Shown here piece after piece: positions 55,252-63,131 of a DNA stretch of 64,000 nucleotides. Made by a program: the position numbers and the translations under genes. The notes under the pieces were generated by a model. That model did no database searches. It saw only the letters and a program-made list of their open reading frames with translations, and had not been told where the DNA came from. The stretch is from Nocardioides plantarum. GTDB lineage: Bacteria > Actinomycetota > Actinomycetes > Propionibacteriales > Nocardioidaceae. Where the stretch lies: assembly GCF_006346395.1 (NCBI RefSeq), contig NZ_VDMS01000001.1, forward strand, positions 1,240,001 to 1,304,000, given 5' to 3'. Every line of letters begins with the position of its first letter. Position 1 is the first letter of the stretch.

Positions 55252-55866
55252 ATGGACTTCCAGGGATCGCTGTTCGAGGCACCCGCCTCCGGCGTCGACG
55301 ACTTCGACCGGATAACCCGCCGCGATCTCGGGCAGGGTGCCTGGCTCGACGTGCTGCCGACCTGGGTGCCGGCCCCTGACGACGTGCTGACGACGCTGGT
55401 CGACGAGGTGCCGTGGCGCGCGGAGCGGCGCCAGATGTACGACCGCGTGGTCGACGTACCCCGCCTGCTCCACACCTACATGATCGGCGAGCCGCTCCCC
55501 CACCCGTTGCTCACCGCGGCCCGTGACGCGCTGAGCGCGCACTACGCCGACGAGCTCGGAGAGCCGTTCCGCACCGCGGGCTGCTGCTACTACCGCGACG
55601 GCCGCGACTCGGTCGCCTGGCACGGCGACACGATCGGGCGTGGCTCCACCCACGACACGATGGTCGCCATCGTCTCCTTCGGCGACCCGCGACGGCTCCA
55701 CCTGCGCCCACGCGGGGGCGGCGCCTCGGTCGTGGTCGAGATGGGGCACGGCGACCTGGTCGTGATGGGTGGGTCGTGCCAGCGCACCTGGGAGCACGCG
55801 GTGCCCAAGGTCGCGCACGCCGGGCCCCGGGTCTCGGTCCAGTTCCGGCCGTTCAATGTCTTCTGA
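55252..55866 (+). CDS. alkB: AlkB family alpha-ketoglutarate-dependent dioxygenase
   Basis: AlkB enzymes remove methyl groups from alkylated DNA or RNA bases by Fe(II)/2-oxoglutarate oxidation. The 204-residue protein has YYRDGRDSVAWHGD, giving the first Fe ligands His and Asp, the second His in RTWEHAVPK, and the 2-oxoglutarate-binding Arg pair in GPRVSVQFRPF. DMVAIVSFGDPR is the usual strand before it. The N-terminus (FQGSLFEAP) is like other actinobacterial members. All catalytic residues are present. A LexA box directly upstream puts it in the SOS regulon. Confidence 0.94.
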   Translation: MDFQGSLFEAPASGVDDFDRITRRDLGQGAWLDVLPTWVPAPDDVLTTLVDEVPWRAERRQMYDRVVDVPRLLHTYMIGEPLPHPLLTAARDALSAHYADELGEPFRTAGCCYYRDGRDSVAWHGDTIGRGSTHDTMVAIVSFGDPRRLHLRPRGGGASVVVEMGHGDLVVMGGSCQRTWEHAVPKVAHAGPRVSVQFRPFNVF

Positions 55867-56010
55867 CCACGCGCGAGCGCAGCGAGGGCGTGCGGCAGAA
55901 GAGGTCGAGCAAGCGGCGCGGGTGAGGAACGAACCCGCGCCGGCGCGTCGAGACCACCGCAGCCGACATACCTGACCCGACCCGGTGGTGACGCCGGCCG
56001 GACGCTGCGC

Positions 56011-56161
56011 AGGTCTCGAGGCTCGGCGCTAGCGCGCCTCGCACCTCGACCGACGTGGGGGCAGGTCTCGAGGCTCGGCGCCGGGGCGCCTCGCACCTCG
56101 ACCGACGTTGGGGACAGGTCTCGAGGCTCGGCGCCGGAGCGCCTCACACCTCGACCGTCGT
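56011..56161. repeat. three tandem hairpin repeats (family B) upstream of gnd
   Basis: Three 46-bp units lie at 56011-56056, 56063-56108 and 56116-56161, about 52 bp apart. Each begins AGGTCTCGAGGCTCGGCGC and ends CACCTCGACCGACGT or CACCTCGACCGTCGT. Outer arms TCGAGG/CCTCGA and inner arms GGCGC/GCGCC give a hairpin. The rest of the gap 55867-56206 holds GAGCGCAGCGAG-type sequence and no gene. The same unit occurs at 18940, 49440 and, inverted, 48659. Confidence 0.85.
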
Positions 56162-56206
56162 CAGGGGTGGACCGGCCGCTTGCCCCGCCGTGCCAAGGTC
56201 GATCAC

Positions 56207-57649
56207 GTGACTGAAGCAACCGCCACCATCGGACTGACCGGACTGGCGGTGATGGGGCGCAACCTGGCCCGCAACATCGCCCGTCACGGCCACACCATCG
56301 CCGTGCACAACCGCACCCACGCCCGGACCGAGTCCCTGATCGCCGACCACGGCGACGAGGGCGACTTCGTCGCGACCGAGAGCCTCGAGGACTTCGTCGC
56401 CGCGATCGAGAAGCCGCGCGTCGTGCTCGTCATGGTCAAGGCCGGCGACCCGACCGACGCGGTCATCGACGACCTGGTGCCCCTGCTCGAGGAGGGCGAC
56501 ATCGTCGTCGACTGCGGCAACGCCCACTTCGCCGACACCATCCGTCGCGAGAAGCAGCTCGAGGAGCACGGCCTGCACTTCGTCGGCACCGGCGTCAGCG
56601 GCGGCGAGGAGGGTGCACTCAACGGACCGTCGATCATGGTCGGCGGCAGCGACCAGGCCTACGAGCGCCTCGGGCCGATCCTGGAGTCGATCGCCGCCCA
56701 GGTCGACGGCGAGCCGTGCTGCGCCCACGTCGGCACCGGCGGTGCGGGCCACTTCGTCAAGATGGTCCACAACGGCATCGAGTACGCCGACATGCAGCTC
56801 ATCGCCGAGTCCTACGACCTCCTCCGCTCGATCGGCGACCTCGAGCCGGCCGCGATCGCCGACGTCTTCGCCGACTGGAACGGCGGCGAGCTGGAGTCGT
56901 TCCTCATCCAGATGACCGCCGACGTGCTGCGCCACACCGACGCCGGTGGCCAGCCGTTCGTCGACGTCGTCCGCGACGCCGCCGAGCAGAAGGGCACCGG
57001 GCGCTGGACCGTGCAGAGCGCGCTCGACCTCGGCGTACCGATCACCGGCATCGCCGAGGCGACGTTCGCCCGCAGCCTGTCGGGCCACACCGACCAGCGT
57101 GCGGCGGCCCGCAAGGTGTTCTCGACGTCGCCCGAGGACGACACGGTCGAGGTCGACCGCGACGCGTTCGTCGACGACGTCCGCGCCGCGCTCTACTCCT
57201 CCAAGGTCGTGGCCTACGCCCAGGGCTTCGACCAGATCGCGGTCGGCGCCGAGACCCACGGCTGGGACATCGACCTCGGACAGGTCGCGAAGATCTGGCG
57301 CGACGGCTGCATCATCCGTGCGCGCTTCCTGGGCCGCATCACCGAGGCGTACGCCGACGAGCCCGACCTCACCACCCTGCTGACCACCGAGTTCTTCGCC
57401 GAGGCGGTCAAGGAGGGCGTCGACGCGTGGCGTCATGTCGTGGCGACCGCCGCACAGGGCGGCGTACCGGTGCCGGCCTTCGGGTCGTCGCTGTCCTACT
57501 TCGACGGGCTGCGCCGCGAGCGCCTGCCCGCCGCCCTGATCCAGGCCCTACGGGACAACTTCGGGGCCCACACCTACCAACGCGTCGACCGGGAGGGCAC
57601 GTTCCACACGGCCTGGGCCGGCGACCTGAGCGAGAGCGAGCAGCACTGA
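56207..57649 (+). CDS. gnd: 6-phosphogluconate dehydrogenase, decarboxylating (long form)
   Basis: Gnd oxidises and decarboxylates 6-phosphogluconate to ribulose-5-phosphate with NADP, in the oxidative pentose-phosphate pathway. The 480-residue protein is the long (dimeric) class: cofactor motif [17 protein letters not shown] for the NADP 2'-phosphate, VSGGEEGA, and catalytic Lys in [18 protein letters not shown]. The C-terminus includes [14 protein letters not shown]. The GTG start at 56207 fits the family start; CAAGGT lies seven bases before it, a weak -10. Its stop overlaps the aldo/keto reductase start by one base. Confidence 0.95.
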   Translation: MTEATATIGLTGLAVMGRNLARNIARHGHTIAVHNRTHARTESLIADHGDEGDFVATESLEDFVAAIEKPRVVLVMVKAGDPTDAVIDDLVPLLEEGDIVVDCGNAHFADTIRREKQLEEHGLHFVGTGVSGGEEGALNGPSIMVGGSDQAYERLGPILESIAAQVDGEPCCAHVGTGGAGHFVKMVHNGIEYADMQLIAESYDLLRSIGDLEPAAIADVFADWNGGELESFLIQMTADVLRHTDAGGQPFVDVVRDAAEQKGTGRWTVQSALDLGVPITGIAEATFARSLSGHTDQRAAARKVFSTSPEDDTVEVDRDAFVDDVRAALYSSKVVAYAQGFDQIAVGAETHGWDIDLGQVAKIWRDGCIIRARFLGRITEAYADEPDLTTLLTTEFFAEAVKEGVDAWRHVVATAAQGGVPVPAFGSSLSYFDGLRRERLPAALIQALRDNFGAHTYQRVDREGTFHTAWAGDLSESEQH

Positions 57650-58542
57650 TGAGCACCGACACCACCACCGGGACCACTGCTGGCGACAACGTCGCCGCCC
57701 CGTCCGGCACCTTCAAGATCGGCGGCGACCTCGAGGTCGTCCGCCTGGGCTTCGGCACCATGCAGCTGCCCGGGGAGGGTGTGTGGGGCTGGCCCGACGA
57801 CCACGACAACGCGGTCGCCGTGCTGCGTCGCGCCGTCGAGCTCGGCATCACCTTCTTCGACACCGCCGACTCCTACGGCCCCGTCGTCGCCGAGCAGCTG
57901 CTCAAGGAGGCGCTGCACCCCTACGCCGACGACGTGGTCATCGCGACCAAGGCCGGCCTGACCCGCCAGGGACCGGGCCAGTGGACCCCCGTCGGCAACC
58001 CGGCCTACCTCCGCCAGCAGTGCGAGCTCTCGCTGCGCAACCTCGGTGTGGAGCGCATCGACCTCTTCCAGCTGCACCGCATCGACCCGGCCGTCGACCT
58101 CGAGGACCAGGTCGGCGAGCTGGTCAAGCTGCGCGACGAGGGCAAGATCCGCCACCTCGGCCTGTCCGAGGTCAGCGTCGAGCAGCTCGAGATGGCACAG
58201 GCGATCGCGCCGATCGCGACCGTGCAGAACCTCTACAACCTCGCGCACCGCGACGCCCAGGACCTGCTCGACTTCTCCGAGAAGCACGGCATCGGCTTCA
58301 TCCCGTGGTTCCCGCTCGCGACCGGCGAGCTCGCCGGCGACGACGGCGTCCTGGGCCAGGCAGCCAAGGACCACGGCGCGACCCCGTCGCAGCTCGCGCT
58401 GGCCTGGCTGCTGCGCCGCTCGCCGGTGATGCTGCCGATCCCGGGCACCAAGTCCCTCGAGCACCTCGAGACCAACACCGCCGCCGCCGCGATCGAGCTC
58501 ACCGACGAGGAGTACGACGCCCTGACGTCGCTGGGCGACTGA
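57649..58542 (+). CDS. aldo/keto reductase
   Basis: The 297-residue NADPH-dependent oxidoreductase has the AKR tetrad: Asp and Tyr in [11 protein letters not shown], Lys in VVIATKAGL, His in FQLHRID. The end has [19 protein letters not shown], the cofactor-binding part. It has a Thr/Gly-rich 20-residue N-terminal tail. The substrate is unknown. Overlap with gnd means co-translation; the pair could share NADPH, since gnd makes it and the reductase consumes it, but this is inference. Confidence 0.92.
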   Translation: MSTDTTTGTTAGDNVAAPSGTFKIGGDLEVVRLGFGTMQLPGEGVWGWPDDHDNAVAVLRRAVELGITFFDTADSYGPVVAEQLLKEALHPYADDVVIATKAGLTRQGPGQWTPVGNPAYLRQQCELSLRNLGVERIDLFQLHRIDPAVDLEDQVGELVKLRDEGKIRHLGLSEVSVEQLEMAQAIAPIATVQNLYNLAHRDAQDLLDFSEKHGIGFIPWFPLATGELAGDDGVLGQAAKDHGATPSQLALAWLLRRSPVMLPIPGTKSLEHLETNTAAAAIELTDEEYDALTSLGD

Positions 58543-58627
58543 CGCCTCCCGGGCGGGGGTGGGAACCGTCGTACGTCGACCGAAACCGGGTCGAGGACCG
58601 TCGGGGGTCGCTGACAGACTGCAGGCG

Positions 58628-59920
58628 ATGACCACCACCCCCGACGCACCGTCGCGTCCCGGCCTCGGCTCCTTCTGGCGCGAGCTGCCCCGCGAGGCAC
58701 GGCTGCTGCTGACCATCGTCGCCATCGAGTTCATCGGCACTGGGCTGGTGCTGCCCTTCCACGTCGTCTACCTCAACGAGGTGCGGGGCTTCGGGCTCAG
58801 CGACGTCGGGCTGATGCTGGCGCTGCCGCCGCTGGCGGGCTTCGTGCTCACCGGGCCGGCCGGCGTCGCGATCGACCGGCTGGGGGCGCGGGTCATGCTG
58901 CTGACCTGCCTGGTGCTGATGATGTCCGGCAACCTGGTGCTCGCGTTCAGCGAGACCATCCCGGTCGCGTCGATCGGACTCGCCCTGACCGGCATCGCCT
59001 TCGGCATCTCCTGGCCGGCGTCGCAGAGCCTGATCGCGGGGGTGGTGCCGCGTGAGTCGCGCCAGCGCTACTTCGGGGTCAACTTCGCCCTGCTCAACCT
59101 CGGCATCGGCATCGGCGGCATCGCCGGCGGGCTGCTCGTCGACGTCGACCGGACCTCCACGTTCCAGGCCATCTACCTCGGCGACGCCCTGAGCTACCTG
59201 CCCGCGCTGGGGCTGCTGCTGGGCCCCCTGCGCCACGTGGCCGGGCGTCCCGTCCACGACCCCGAGACGGCCGAGGCCGCCGTGGGCTACCTCGCGGTGC
59301 TGCGCCGACCGGCGGTGCTGCCGCTGCTGGTGCTGAGCTTCGTGGGCGCCTTCGTGGGCTACGCCCAGCTCAACACCGGCATGCCGGCCTTCGCCCGAGC
59401 GGTGGGCGAGGTGTCGACGCGTGGCCTGGGGTTCGCCTTCGCCGCCAACACCGCCGTGATCGTGGTGCTCCAGCTCGTCGTGCTGCGCCACATCGACGGC
59501 CTGCGCCGCACCCGCGTGATCGCCGCGATGGGGGTCGTGTGGGCCCTGGCCTGGCTGGTGCTCGGCGCCTCCGGGCTGGTGTCCGGCACCATCGGCGCGA
59601 CCCTGCTCGTGGCGGCGTTCGCGTCGGTCTTCGCCTTCGGCGAGACGCTGCTGCAGCCCACGATCCCGGCGATCGTCAACGACCTGGCCCCCGACCACCT
59701 GCGCGGTCGCTACAACGCGCTCAGCTCGGCGTCGTTCAGCCTGCCGTCGATCATCGCGCCGCCGTTCGCCGGGTTCCTGATCGACCACGGGCTGGCCGAG
59801 GTCTACATCGGCGTGCTCGTCGTCGGCTCGATCGGCGTCGCCGCGCTCTCGGTGCTGGTCGTCGAGCCCCGGCTGCCCGGCGACGTCAACGGCGTCAAGA
59901 CCGACCCGCCCGCCCTCTAG
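58628..59920 (+). CDS. MFS transporter
   Basis: The 430-residue protein has about twelve hydrophobic segments, with FGLSDVGLMLALPPLAGFVLTGP in helix 2, VAIDRLGARVMLL in the loop between helices 2 and 3, and APDHLRGRYNALSSASF before helix 11. This layout is that of drug-type (DHA1) exporters. The start at ATG 58628 fits the family; the frame is open 69 bases further up. The substrate is unknown. It is convergent with the lipoprotein gene, 17 bp apart, without an evident terminator. Confidence 0.87.
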   Translation: MTTTPDAPSRPGLGSFWRELPREARLLLTIVAIEFIGTGLVLPFHVVYLNEVRGFGLSDVGLMLALPPLAGFVLTGPAGVAIDRLGARVMLLTCLVLMMSGNLVLAFSETIPVASIGLALTGIAFGISWPASQSLIAGVVPRESRQRYFGVNFALLNLGIGIGGIAGGLLVDVDRTSTFQAIYLGDALSYLPALGLLLGPLRHVAGRPVHDPETAEAAVGYLAVLRRPAVLPLLVLSFVGAFVGYAQLNTGMPAFARAVGEVSTRGLGFAFAANTAVIVVLQLVVLRHIDGLRRTRVIAAMGVVWALAWLVLGASGLVSGTIGATLLVAAFASVFAFGETLLQPTIPAIVNDLAPDHLRGRYNALSSASFSLPSIIAPPFAGFLIDHGLAEVYIGVLVVGSIGVAALSVLVVEPRLPGDVNGVKTDPPAL

Positions 59921-59937
59921 AGCCGGCGCGAGCCGGG

Positions 59938-61020
59938 TCAGGCGGCGCCGAGCTCGCGGTCGAGGAACTGCACGCTGCGGCGGATCGAGTCCTCCCAGCG
60001 GTCGTAGAACGCGTGGTCCTCGCCCTCGTAGTAGACGAGCGTCGAGTCGACCCCGGCACGGCGCATCAGCCGGTCCGTGGTGCGCGCCCACGCCGGCGGG
60101 CAGGTGCCGTCGACCGAGCCGTGCAGCGAGAGCACCGGCTCGGTGATCCGGTCGAAGTAGGTGCGCGCGGACAGACCGGCGTAGAAGTCAGGGTTGTCCT
60201 GCGGGGTGCCGTAGCGCTTGTAGTAGGACCGCACCTGCTCCGGTCGGCTCCTGGCGGCGAACTGCTCGATGTTGTCGACGAAGTCGGAGCTCACCGAGGC
60301 GTAGAGCACCGCCGCGTCGACCAGGCCGGGGTAGGCGACCAGGACGTTCTGGGTCACGCCACCGCCCATCGACCGGCCAAGCATGCCGATCCGGTCGTCG
60401 TCGACGTACGGCTGCTGGCGCAGGACGCGGACGGCGTTGGCGGCGTCGCGGGTGCAGCCGAGGCGGGACTCCATCTGGACGGCCGGGACGTCGTCGGAGC
60501 CGGCGTGCCCGCGGTAGTCGGTGTGCAGCACGACGTAGCCCGCATCGGCCAGCCACGTCTGCTCGCGGGCCAGCCCCTGCCCGGAGTCGTAGACGTCGGG
60601 ATCGATGTAGCCGTGGTTGAGCACGACCGCCGGGAACGGCCCCGGGCCGACCGGGCGGAAGAGCTCACCCGAGATGGTCAGGTCGTCGCTGCGGTAGGTG
60701 ATCTCGAACTTGCGGTGCCCGTCGGTGTCGGCCGGCACCTCCCGCACGATGCGCAGGCCACGACCGTCGAGCGGCTCGCGCATGATCGCCGGCAGGGACA
60801 CCGCGCTGGTGACCGGCGGCAGCTCCTCGGTCGGCGCTGCGGTGGGGGTCGGGGTCGGGGTCGGGGTGGGCGTGGGGGTCGTGCTGCTCGACGCCGACGG
60901 CGACGGCGACGGGGTGGACGTCGAGGGAGGCGGCGTACGCCGCGCGTCGGGCTCGGCCTCGTCGGAGCAGGCGACCAGGACGGAGGCGAGGAGGACCAGC
61001 GCCGGAAGGGTGGAGCGCAT
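59938..61020 (-). CDS. lipoprotein alpha/beta hydrolase, prolyl-oligopeptidase-like
   Basis: The 360-residue product is a predicted lipoprotein: signal peptide with lipobox SVLVAC and lipidated Cys18, then a Ser/Thr/Pro linker (about 28-65) including a Thr-Pro run encoded by a GGGGTC-type microsatellite. The hydrolase domain has VVLNHGYID (oxyanion), GRSMGGG (Ser217), Asp in HGSVDGTCPP and His in EGEDHAFYD. This is the S9 peptidase/acyl esterase layout without propeller. It would act outside the membrane. TACGGT lies six bases before the ATG. Confidence 0.9.
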   Translation of the reverse strand: MRSTLPALVLLASVLVACSDEAEPDARRTPPPSTSTPSPSPSASSSTTPTPTPTPTPTPTAAPTEELPPVTSAVSLPAIMREPLDGRGLRIVREVPADTDGHRKFEITYRSDDLTISGELFRPVGPGPFPAVVLNHGYIDPDVYDSGQGLAREQTWLADAGYVVLHTDYRGHAGSDDVPAVQMESRLGCTRDAANAVRVLRQQPYVDDDRIGMLGRSMGGGVTQNVLVAYPGLVDAAVLYASVSSDFVDNIEQFAARSRPEQVRSYYKRYGTPQDNPDFYAGLSARTYFDRITEPVLSLHGSVDGTCPPAWARTTDRLMRRAGVDSTLVYYEGEDHAFYDRWEDSIRRSVQFLDRELGAA

Positions 61021-61026
61021 GCCCCG

Positions 61027-61032
61027 ACCGTA
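61027..61032 (-). promoter_or_regulatory. -10 element of the lipoprotein hydrolase gene, leaderless type
   Basis: TACGGT on the minus strand ends six bases before the ATG at 61020, in the 28-bp divergent gap to the DUF2256/DUF3253 gene. Confidence 0.42.
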
Positions 61033-61048
61033 GCGAGACGCTGGTCGC

Positions 61049-61435
61049 GTGCCGCCCGCCGACAAGACCTGCGTCGCCTGCGGGCGCCGGATCGCGTGGC
61101 GCAAGAAGTGGGAGCGCGACTGGGACGAGGTCCGCTACTGCTCGGCCTCGTGCCGGCGCCAGAAGGTCGATCCGACCGACCGGGCGCTCGAGACCTCGAT
61201 CCTCGACCTGCTCGCGCAGCGCGCGGCCGACAAGACCATCTGTCCGTCGGAGGCGGCCCGCGCGGTCGCCACCGACACGAAGCGCGACGACTGGCGCGAG
61301 CTGATGGAACCGGCCCGCCGGGCCGCCCGTCGCCTCGTCGACGCCGGCGAGGTCGAGATCACCCAGGCGGGCCACGTCGTCGACCCGTCGACGGCCAAGG
61401 GGCCGATCAGGATCCGGCGCGTACGCCGCGGCTGA
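61049..61435 (+). CDS. DUF2256 / DUF3253 fusion protein
   Basis: The 128-residue protein joins two small families. Residues 1-40 are DUF2256, a zinc-ribbon-like module with [14 protein letters not shown] and [10 protein letters not shown] (four Cys). Residues 43-125 are DUF3253, a helical winged-helix-like module ([27 protein letters not shown], and [23 protein letters not shown]). The combination suggests nucleic-acid or protein binding; no function is known. The GTG start fits the DUF2256 beginning. It is divergent from the lipoprotein gene. Confidence 0.87.
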   Translation: MPPADKTCVACGRRIAWRKKWERDWDEVRYCSASCRRQKVDPTDRALETSILDLLAQRAADKTICPSEAARAVATDTKRDDWRELMEPARRAARRLVDAGEVEITQAGHVVDPSTAKGPIRIRRVRRG

Positions 61436-61447
61436 CACAGCCCCGTC

Positions 61448-61549
61448 GGCTGAGGTGCGAGCGCAGCGAGCCTCGAAGCCACGGGGCCCGGTCGCCTCGA
61501 CCCTGCGATGGCTTCGAGGCTCGTCGCCAGGGCTCCTCGCACCTCAGCC
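61448..61549. repeat. long inverted repeat between convergent genes (family B variant)
   Basis: Arm 1 (61448-61481: GGCTGAGGTGCGAG, GAGCCTCGAAGCCA) and arm 2 (61509-61549: TGGCTTCGAGGCTC, CTCGCACCTCAGCC) are reverse complements apart from a small bulge of about seven bases. Together they form a stem of roughly 30 bp. It lies between convergent genes and could serve as a bidirectional terminator. Arm 2 resembles the family B hairpin unit. Confidence 0.8.
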
Positions 61550-61560
61550 GGCGGTGGGCG

Positions 61561-62280
61561 TCAGCGACGCAGCAGCCGCCAGAGCACGGCCAGGACGACG
61601 AGTCCGCCGAGGCCCTGCTTCCAGTAGCCCTTGACGAGCACCGGGAGCACCGCGGCACCCAGGTCGAGGGCGTCGTCCTGGGCCGGCTTCGGGGTTGCCG
61701 GCTTCGGGGCGGCCGGCTTCGGGGCGGCAGCCGGACGCGGCGCCGTCGCGGCCGCAGCGGCTGCGTCGGCCAGCGGGGTCGGCTCCTCGGCCACCGGCTC
61801 CGCTGGGGTCGCCACGGGCTCGGTCGGCTCCGGCTCGGCGGTCAGCCGCTGCTCCAGGCAGGCGACGAACTGGCCGAGCAGCTTGTCGGAGACGTCCTGC
61901 ATCACGCCGCGACCGAACTGGGCCGGCTTGCCGGTGACGTTGAGGTCGGTGACGACCTGCACGTCGGTGCCGCCGTCGGCACCGTCGGCCATCGTCAGCG
62001 TGACCTGGGCGCCCGCCGTACCGTTGCCGCGCTTGTCCTTGCCCTTGGCGTCGACCTTGAAGGAGTGGGCGGCGTCGTCCTTGTCGACGAAGGTGCCCGA
62101 CCCGGAGTAGACCAGGGCGATCGGGCCGAGCTTGACCTTGACGGTCCCGGCGAAGGTGTCGCCGTCGGCCGAGGTGAGCTGGGCTCCCGGGAAGCACTCG
62201 GCGAGGGCGCCGATGTCCTGGAAGTGGGCCCAGGTCTCCTCGACCGGGGTGGCGACGGAGAACCGGTGGCTGAGGTCCAT
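61561..62280 (-). CDS. coxG: CoxG-like SRPBCC protein with C-terminal membrane anchor
   Basis: CoxG family proteins accompany aerobic CO dehydrogenase and related molybdenum hydroxylases and anchor or assist the enzyme. Residues 1-145 form the SRPBCC/CoxG domain (SHRFSVATPVEETWAHF, ECFPGAQL, KVKLGPIALVYSGSGTF, CLEQRL). Residues about 148-205 are an Ala/Pro/Lys linker (PKPAAPKPATPKPA), and 222-236 a hydrophobic segment with a basic end (GGLVVLAVLWRLLRR), a tail anchor. At 239 residues it is longer than soluble CoxG. It is last in the coxL-coxM-coxG unit, 8 bp after coxM. Confidence 0.88.
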   Translation of the reverse strand: MDLSHRFSVATPVEETWAHFQDIGALAECFPGAQLTSADGDTFAGTVKVKLGPIALVYSGSGTFVDKDDAAHSFKVDAKGKDKRGNGTAGAQVTLTMADGADGGTDVQVVTDLNVTGKPAQFGRGVMQDVSDKLLGQFVACLEQRLTAEPEPTEPVATPAEPVAEEPTPLADAAAAAATAPRPAAAPKPAAPKPATPKPAQDDALDLGAAVLPVLVKGYWKQGLGGLVVLAVLWRLLRR

Positions 62281-62288
62281 CGTCGGGC

Positions 62289-63131
62289 TCAGCCGCCGGC
62301 CGCGGCGGTGACCGCGCGCCGGGTCAGCACGTGCGACAGGTGCCGGCGGTAGGACGCCTCGCCGTTGAGGTCCGAGGGCGGGTTGGTGTCCTGGTCGGCG
62401 AGCGCGGCGGCCTCGGTGAGGTCGCCACCACCGCGCAGGGCGTCCTCGACGGCCCGGGCACGCAGCGGCGTCGAGCCCATGTTGGTCAGGCCGATGGCGA
62501 TGTCGTCGATCGCGCCCAGCGAGCCCTTCACGGTCGCCGCGACCGCCACGATCGGCCACTGGTGGGCGACCCGCACGAACTTCTCGTAGTGCGCACCCCA
62601 TCCCGTGTGCTTGGGGATCCGCACCTCGGTGAGGATCTCGTCGTCGCCGATGGCGGTCTCGAAGAGGTCGACGAAGAACTCCTCGGCCGGCACGCTGCGG
62701 GTGCCGCCCGGGCCGGCGATGACGAACGACGCGCCGAGGGCGAGCGCCGGGGCGCCGAGGTCGCCGGCGGGATCGGCGTGCGCGAGGGCGCCGCCGAAGG
62801 TGCCGCGGTGCCGGATCTGCTCGTCTGCCAGGTGCTCGACCGCCTGGTGGATCAGCAGCGCGTGCTCGTGGACCAGGGGGTCGCTGCCGACCACGGAGTG
62901 CGGGGTCATCGCGCCGATGACGATGGCATCGCCGTCGTCGCGGATGCCGCGCAGCGACTCGATCTTGCCGAGGTCGATGACGACCTCGGGTGCGTTGAGC
63001 CGCATCCGCAGGACCGGCAGCAGGCTCTGCCCGCCGGCCAGGATCTTGGCGTCGTCGCCGTGGGTGGCGAGCGCCGACAGGGCGTCCTCGACCGTGGTCG
63101 GGGCCACGTAGTCGAACTGGGTGGGGATCAT
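62289..63131 (-). CDS. FAD-binding medium subunit of a xanthine/CO dehydrogenase family enzyme
   Basis: The 280-residue subunit passes electrons from the Fe-S subunit to quinone or another acceptor through FAD. It has both FAD motifs of this family: ILAGGQSLLPVLRMRL (about residue 30) and HRGTFGGALAHADPAGDL (about 110), plus VPAEEFFVDLFETAIGDDEIL. The CoxM C-terminal domain follows. The ATG overlaps the large-subunit stop by 4 bp. Gene order L-M-G differs from the classic coxMSL order; the small [2Fe-2S] subunit would have to lie upstream, outside the window. Confidence 0.92.
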   Translation of the reverse strand: MIPTQFDYVAPTTVEDALSALATHGDDAKILAGGQSLLPVLRMRLNAPEVVIDLGKIESLRGIRDDGDAIVIGAMTPHSVVGSDPLVHEHALLIHQAVEHLADEQIRHRGTFGGALAHADPAGDLGAPALALGASFVIAGPGGTRSVPAEEFFVDLFETAIGDDEILTEVRIPKHTGWGAHYEKFVRVAHQWPIVAVAATVKGSLGAIDDIAIGLTNMGSTPLRARAVEDALRGGGDLTEAAALADQDTNPPSDLNGEASYRRHLSHVLTRRAVTAAAGG

